A stretch of DNA of 64,000 bases from Acidimicrobiaceae bacterium. GTDB taxonomy: Bacteria; Actinomycetota; Acidimicrobiia; Acidimicrobiales; UBA8592. The stretch is taken from NCBI GenBank assembly GCA_024641655.1, contig JAHECR010000001.1, forward strand, positions 299,161 to 363,160. Direction: 5' to 3'. The notes under the pieces are model-generated. The model saw only the letters and a program-made list of their open reading frames with translations, ran no database searches and was not told the DNA's origin. The translations under genes and the position numbers were made by a program. This document shows positions 61,457 through 64,000 of the stretch, piece by piece; the stretch's first letter is position 1, and each line of letters opens with the position of its first letter.

Positions 61457-62301
61457 CCACGATCCCCTACGACCTCACCGGGAAGGTGGCGATCGTCATC
61501 GGCGCCACCAAGGGGATGGGCGTCACCATCTCCGAGCAGCTCGTCGACTGCGGAGCATCGGTCGTTGTCAGCAGCCGCACCGCGGCAGATGCCGTCGCGC
61601 AGGCCGATGCGTTGAACGAACGCGGGACGGGCCGCGCCGTCGCCGCTCCAGGCGACATGACCGTCAAGGCGGACCTCGAGCGCATCGTCGAGTCCGCCAT
61701 CGATGCCTTCGGCCGGCTCACCACGCTGGTGCTCTCGCCAACGATCCGGCCCTGGTTCGGACCCACCCTCCAGATGCCCGACCACGAGGTCGACACGCAG
61801 TACGAGTACGTCTTCCGTTCGCGTTTTTGGGCCACGATGCTCGCCGTGCCGCACCTCGTCGATGCCGGAGGCGGATCGATCGTCTACATCGGATCGGGCT
61901 CACCTGGCGAGGCCACAGCGGAGCGGTGCGTCTACGCCGCCATGCGCGCCGCGGAGATCCAGTTGATGAAGAACGTGGCTGCCGAATTCGGCCCGTCCGG
62001 GGTCCGCTGCAATCTGATCTCGCCGGGCCTCATCGACGCCAACGGGTCCAAGGCCTTGTTCGAGGATCCTGCCGCGGTCGTCGCCGCGACCAGCGCCTTC
62101 CCGCTGCGACGTCACGGCACCACCACGGAAATCGCGTCGACGGTGACCTTCCTCGTGAGCGACGCGAGCGCGTACACGACCGGCGGCGTGATCCCCGTCG
62201 ACGGCGGCCGGTCGATCCATGCCAAGCCTCCGTCGCTCGGCGCCGCCTTCGCCGCCGAGCAGGCCGAACGCATGGCGGCGAACGTGTCGAAGGACGACTG
62301 A
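61453..62301 (+). CDS. SDR-family protein with an atypical YxxxR active site
   Basis: A 282-residue short-chain dehydrogenase fold: VIGATKGMGVTISEQL (cofactor site), SIVYIGSGSPG (Ser region), RCNLISPGLIDANG and VIPVDGGRSIH at the C-terminus. The catalytic stretch reads CVYAAMRAAEI, with Arg instead of the near-invariant Lys after Tyr. The NNAG position is also changed (LVLSPTI). Activity may be altered or lost. It is translationally coupled to the beta-hydroxyacid dehydrogenase. Confidence 0.85.
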   Translation: MTTIPYDLTGKVAIVIGATKGMGVTISEQLVDCGASVVVSSRTAADAVAQADALNERGTGRAVAAPGDMTVKADLERIVESAIDAFGRLTTLVLSPTIRPWFGPTLQMPDHEVDTQYEYVFRSRFWATMLAVPHLVDAGGGSIVYIGSGSPGEATAERCVYAAMRAAEIQLMKNVAAEFGPSGVRCNLISPGLIDANGSKALFEDPAAVVAATSAFPLRRHGTTTEIASTVTFLVSDASAYTTGGVIPVDGGRSIHAKPPSLGAAFAAEQAERMAANVSKDD

Positions 62302-62450
62302 CCGCCTCCGACACGCTCGCGGCGTGGGGGCGACGCATCGGCCGATCCCGGGAAGAAGGTTCGACGAGGCGCATTGGCCCTTCGCAGCGGCGTGCGACCC
62401 CCGCCACTATCGTCGGGGGTCGTCGAAGCAGGCCAGGAGGGTGAGGGGTC

Positions 62451-63350
62451 ATGGAACGTCGAGAGCTCGAGACGGTCATCTACGAAAAGGACGGTCCGAT
62501 CGCCCGGATCATCCTGAACCGCCCGGAGAAGGCCAACGCCCAGAACTCGGTGATGGTGTGGGACGTCGAGGCCTGCCTCGACGACGCCGAGGCCGACTAC
62601 GACATCAAGGTCGTGGTCCTCAAGGCCAACGGACGGGGCTTTTGTTCGGGTCACGATGTCCCCAGCGGGCCCGGTGGCCGTCCTGACGACGTGTTCCCCG
62701 AATTCGCCCGGGCCCACGAGGCCGGCCATCCGTGGAAGGGGCAGGCAGACCTGTTCCTCTGGCCGGTGCTGCATCTCTGGGAGTTCCAGAAGCCGACGAT
62801 CTCCGCGGTCCACGGCTACTGCATCGGCGGCGGCACGTACTTCGCGTGCATCCCCGACGTCGTCATCGCCGCCGACGACGCCTACTTCCAGATGCCCCTC
62901 GTCCAGGGCCTCGGGTTCCCGGGGGGCGAGACCATGGTGGAGCCCTGGCTCTTCATGAACTTCCACAGGGCCTACGAGTACCTCTACCTCGCCAAGACCC
63001 TCGACGCCACCGAAGCCGAGCGGCTGGGCATGGTCAACCGTGTCGTCCCGCGCGATCAGCTGGAATCCACCGTCGAGACCATCGCCGCCCAGATCGCCGA
63101 GGCCCCGCTGTCGACGCTCATGGCCACCAAGTCACTGGTGAAGCGAGCCTGGGAGCAGATGGGGCTGCGCCTGCACTGGCAGCAGAGCATCGAGATGATG
63201 GAGCTCGTCGGCCGAGCGGGCGACGTCGCCGCGTGGCGCGCCGAAAACGCCGAGCGCGGCTACGGCCCGCCGCGCAAGGTGGCGCAGGGACGTGCCGAAG
63301 CCGCGGCCGCTCGCGTCGAGGAGCGACTGCGCGGCGCACCCGGCGACTGA
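62451..63350 (+). CDS. Enoyl-CoA hydratase/isomerase family protein
   Basis: A 299-residue crotonase: IARIILNRPEKANAQNS, GRGFCSGHD (oxyanion hole), AVHGYCIGGGTYFACIPDVV, and YLYLAKTLDATEAERLGMVN. The Glu usually in the PE-x-x-G segment is replaced (MPLVQGLGFPGGE), so substrate or reaction may differ from straight hydration. The start is ATG 62451. It lies 149 bp after the SDR gene and could be the tail of the same operon. Confidence 0.9.
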   Translation: MERRELETVIYEKDGPIARIILNRPEKANAQNSVMVWDVEACLDDAEADYDIKVVVLKANGRGFCSGHDVPSGPGGRPDDVFPEFARAHEAGHPWKGQADLFLWPVLHLWEFQKPTISAVHGYCIGGGTYFACIPDVVIAADDAYFQMPLVQGLGFPGGETMVEPWLFMNFHRAYEYLYLAKTLDATEAERLGMVNRVVPRDQLESTVETIAAQIAEAPLSTLMATKSLVKRAWEQMGLRLHWQQSIEMMELVGRAGDVAAWRAENAERGYGPPRKVAQGRAEAAAARVEERLRGAPGD

Positions 63351-63361
63351 GCCCGTGATGC

Positions 63362-63706
63362 TCAGGTGTTGGGGACGCTGAAGAGAGCGCCGTTCCAGTA
63401 GTCGTGATTCTCGACGATCTTGCCGTCGCGTAGCCTGCCGACCGAGGCGCCGCGCACCCCCATCGGCTGCATGACCCACTGGAACGCATACGACTCGCCG
63501 TCGTCGAACCCGTCCACGAAGTCCATCTTGGCCTGCGGCACGTTCGCGAACGACGCCTCCACGAAACGCCTCAGCCCCTCGCGGCCCCTCGCCGCGTGCC
63601 CGAGAGTGACGTCCTCGTAGAGGGCGTCGTCGGTCATCCACGCAAGGACGCCGTCGACGTCGTGGTTGTCCCAGCACGCCAGATACTGCTCGAACCATGT
63701 GGTCAT
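63362..63706 (-). CDS. SnoaL-like (NTF2-fold) polyketide-cyclase-type protein
   Basis: A 114-residue small protein: FEQYLACWDNHDVDGVLAWM, DDALYEDVTLGHAARGREGL and GKIVENHDYWN are standard SnoaL-domain segments. The start is ATG 63706 with AGGAGAT upstream. It converges with the enoyl-CoA hydratase gene (11 bp). It may be an isomerase or dehydratase; the substrate is unknown. Confidence 0.87.
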   Translation of the reverse strand: MTTWFEQYLACWDNHDVDGVLAWMTDDALYEDVTLGHAARGREGLRRFVEASFANVPQAKMDFVDGFDDGESYAFQWVMQPMGVRGASVGRLRDGKIVENHDYWNGALFSVPNT

Positions 63707-63820
63707 GGCATCTCCTGTGGTCGGTCGCCGGCTGCCCCGGCGCGCGCTCCGGCAGCCCACAGTAGTGTCGGCCCCGACGGCGACCCACCTCGCCGCTTCC
63801 GACCGGGAGGGTCCGAACCC

Positions 63821-64000
63821 ATGACGTCCGACGCTCCCCACGCCGCTGCGATCGCCCACACGCTTGGGCTCGCTGCGGTCGAGATCGTGCCCGTAGTGGC
63901 CGGCGCCTCCAACCTCGCGTTCGAGGTTCGCGACACCGCGGCTCCCGCCGAGGCCATCGCCTTCCTGCGCGTCCAGGGACACGGCGCGCTCGCCGGTTCG
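63821..64000 (+). CDS. N-terminal part of a probable phosphotransferase-family protein
   Basis: Sixty residues before the window edge, starting ATG 63821 with GGGAGG upstream. The pattern VEIVPVVAGASNLAFEVRD followed by IAFLRVQGHG resembles the nucleotide-binding hairpin of APH-fold kinases (compare the 57159 protein, SGNSNVTLPF...LVLRLQ). The rest is outside the window. Confidence 0.55.
   Translation, partial: MTSDAPHAAAIAHTLGLAAVEIVPVVAGASNLAFEVRDTAAPAEAIAFLRVQGHGALAGS

Overview
The window is a GC-rich, gene-dense chromosomal segment whose content points to an aerobic actinobacterium. The best guess is class Acidimicrobiia or a relative. The grounds are two F420-type luciferase-like oxidoreductases, CaiB/BaiF CoA-transferases, four DUF35/thiolase-like pairs, five amidohydrolase-2 paralogues, a P450 and GTG/TTG starts. 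No rRNA, tRNA, prophage or CRISPR was recognised. The taxonomic placement is inference.

Region 1 (1-8.3 kb) is redox and cofactor biology. Two genes are each interrupted by one in-frame UGA exactly where their families carry selenocysteine, and each UGA is followed at the right distance by a SECIS-like hairpin. One is a redoxin-domain protein (1-799, minus, Sec at about residue 111, running off the window). The other is a glycine/sarcosine/betaine-reductase selenoprotein B-like protein (6149-7303, minus, Sec at about residue 150). A Cys-type glutathione peroxidase, bioB, an ApbE/ferric-reductase-like operon, a dienelactone hydrolase and a secreted tandem-repeat protein lie between or beside them.

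Region 2 (8.3-28 kb) holds an F420-type oxidoreductase, a thiolase, a double-domain CoA-transferase and an SDR-DUF35-thiolase-like operon. The start region of that last thiolase-like gene is multiplied by a 131-bp tandem repeat. Next come a complete peptide-type ABC transporter with a fused permease-ATPase, and amidohydrolases, a GntR regulator and a CoA-transferase.

Region 3 (28-38.3 kb) has a DUF35/thiolase-like pair followed by an eroded stretch: a broken DUF35 gene ending in a REP element, and a homogentisate-dioxygenase-like gene with several frameshifts. A REP-associated tyrosine transposase flanked by matching palindromes, another tandem CoA-transferase and a deleted SnoaL-like gene follow.

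Region 4 (38.4-47 kb) contains a DUF35/thiolase-like pair, two amidohydrolases enclosing two VOC proteins, a 23-bp minisatellite and an acryloyl-CoA-reductase-like gene. Region 5 (45.7-54.8 kb, minus) is a compact seven-gene catabolic operon: flavin reductase, P450, a four-cysteine HiPIP-like small protein overlapping the P450, N-acyl-D-amino-acid-deacylase-like protein, an esterase-like protein with a PKD-like C-terminus, sulfatase and acyl-CoA synthetase.

Region 6 (54.9-64 kb, plus) has two deletion-scarred remnants, then a run of F420-type oxidoreductase, phosphotransferase, DUF35/thiolase-like pair, SnoaL-like, beta-hydroxyacid dehydrogenase, SDR and enoyl-CoA hydratase genes. Taken together, the window looks like an acyl-CoA-based catabolic island for lipid, steroid-like or other hydrophobic substrates. 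CoA would be loaded by CaiB enzymes or the AMP ligase, followed by hydration or oxidation, then by lyase-type cleavage by the DUF35/thiolase-like pairs. The substrates cannot be read from the sequence.
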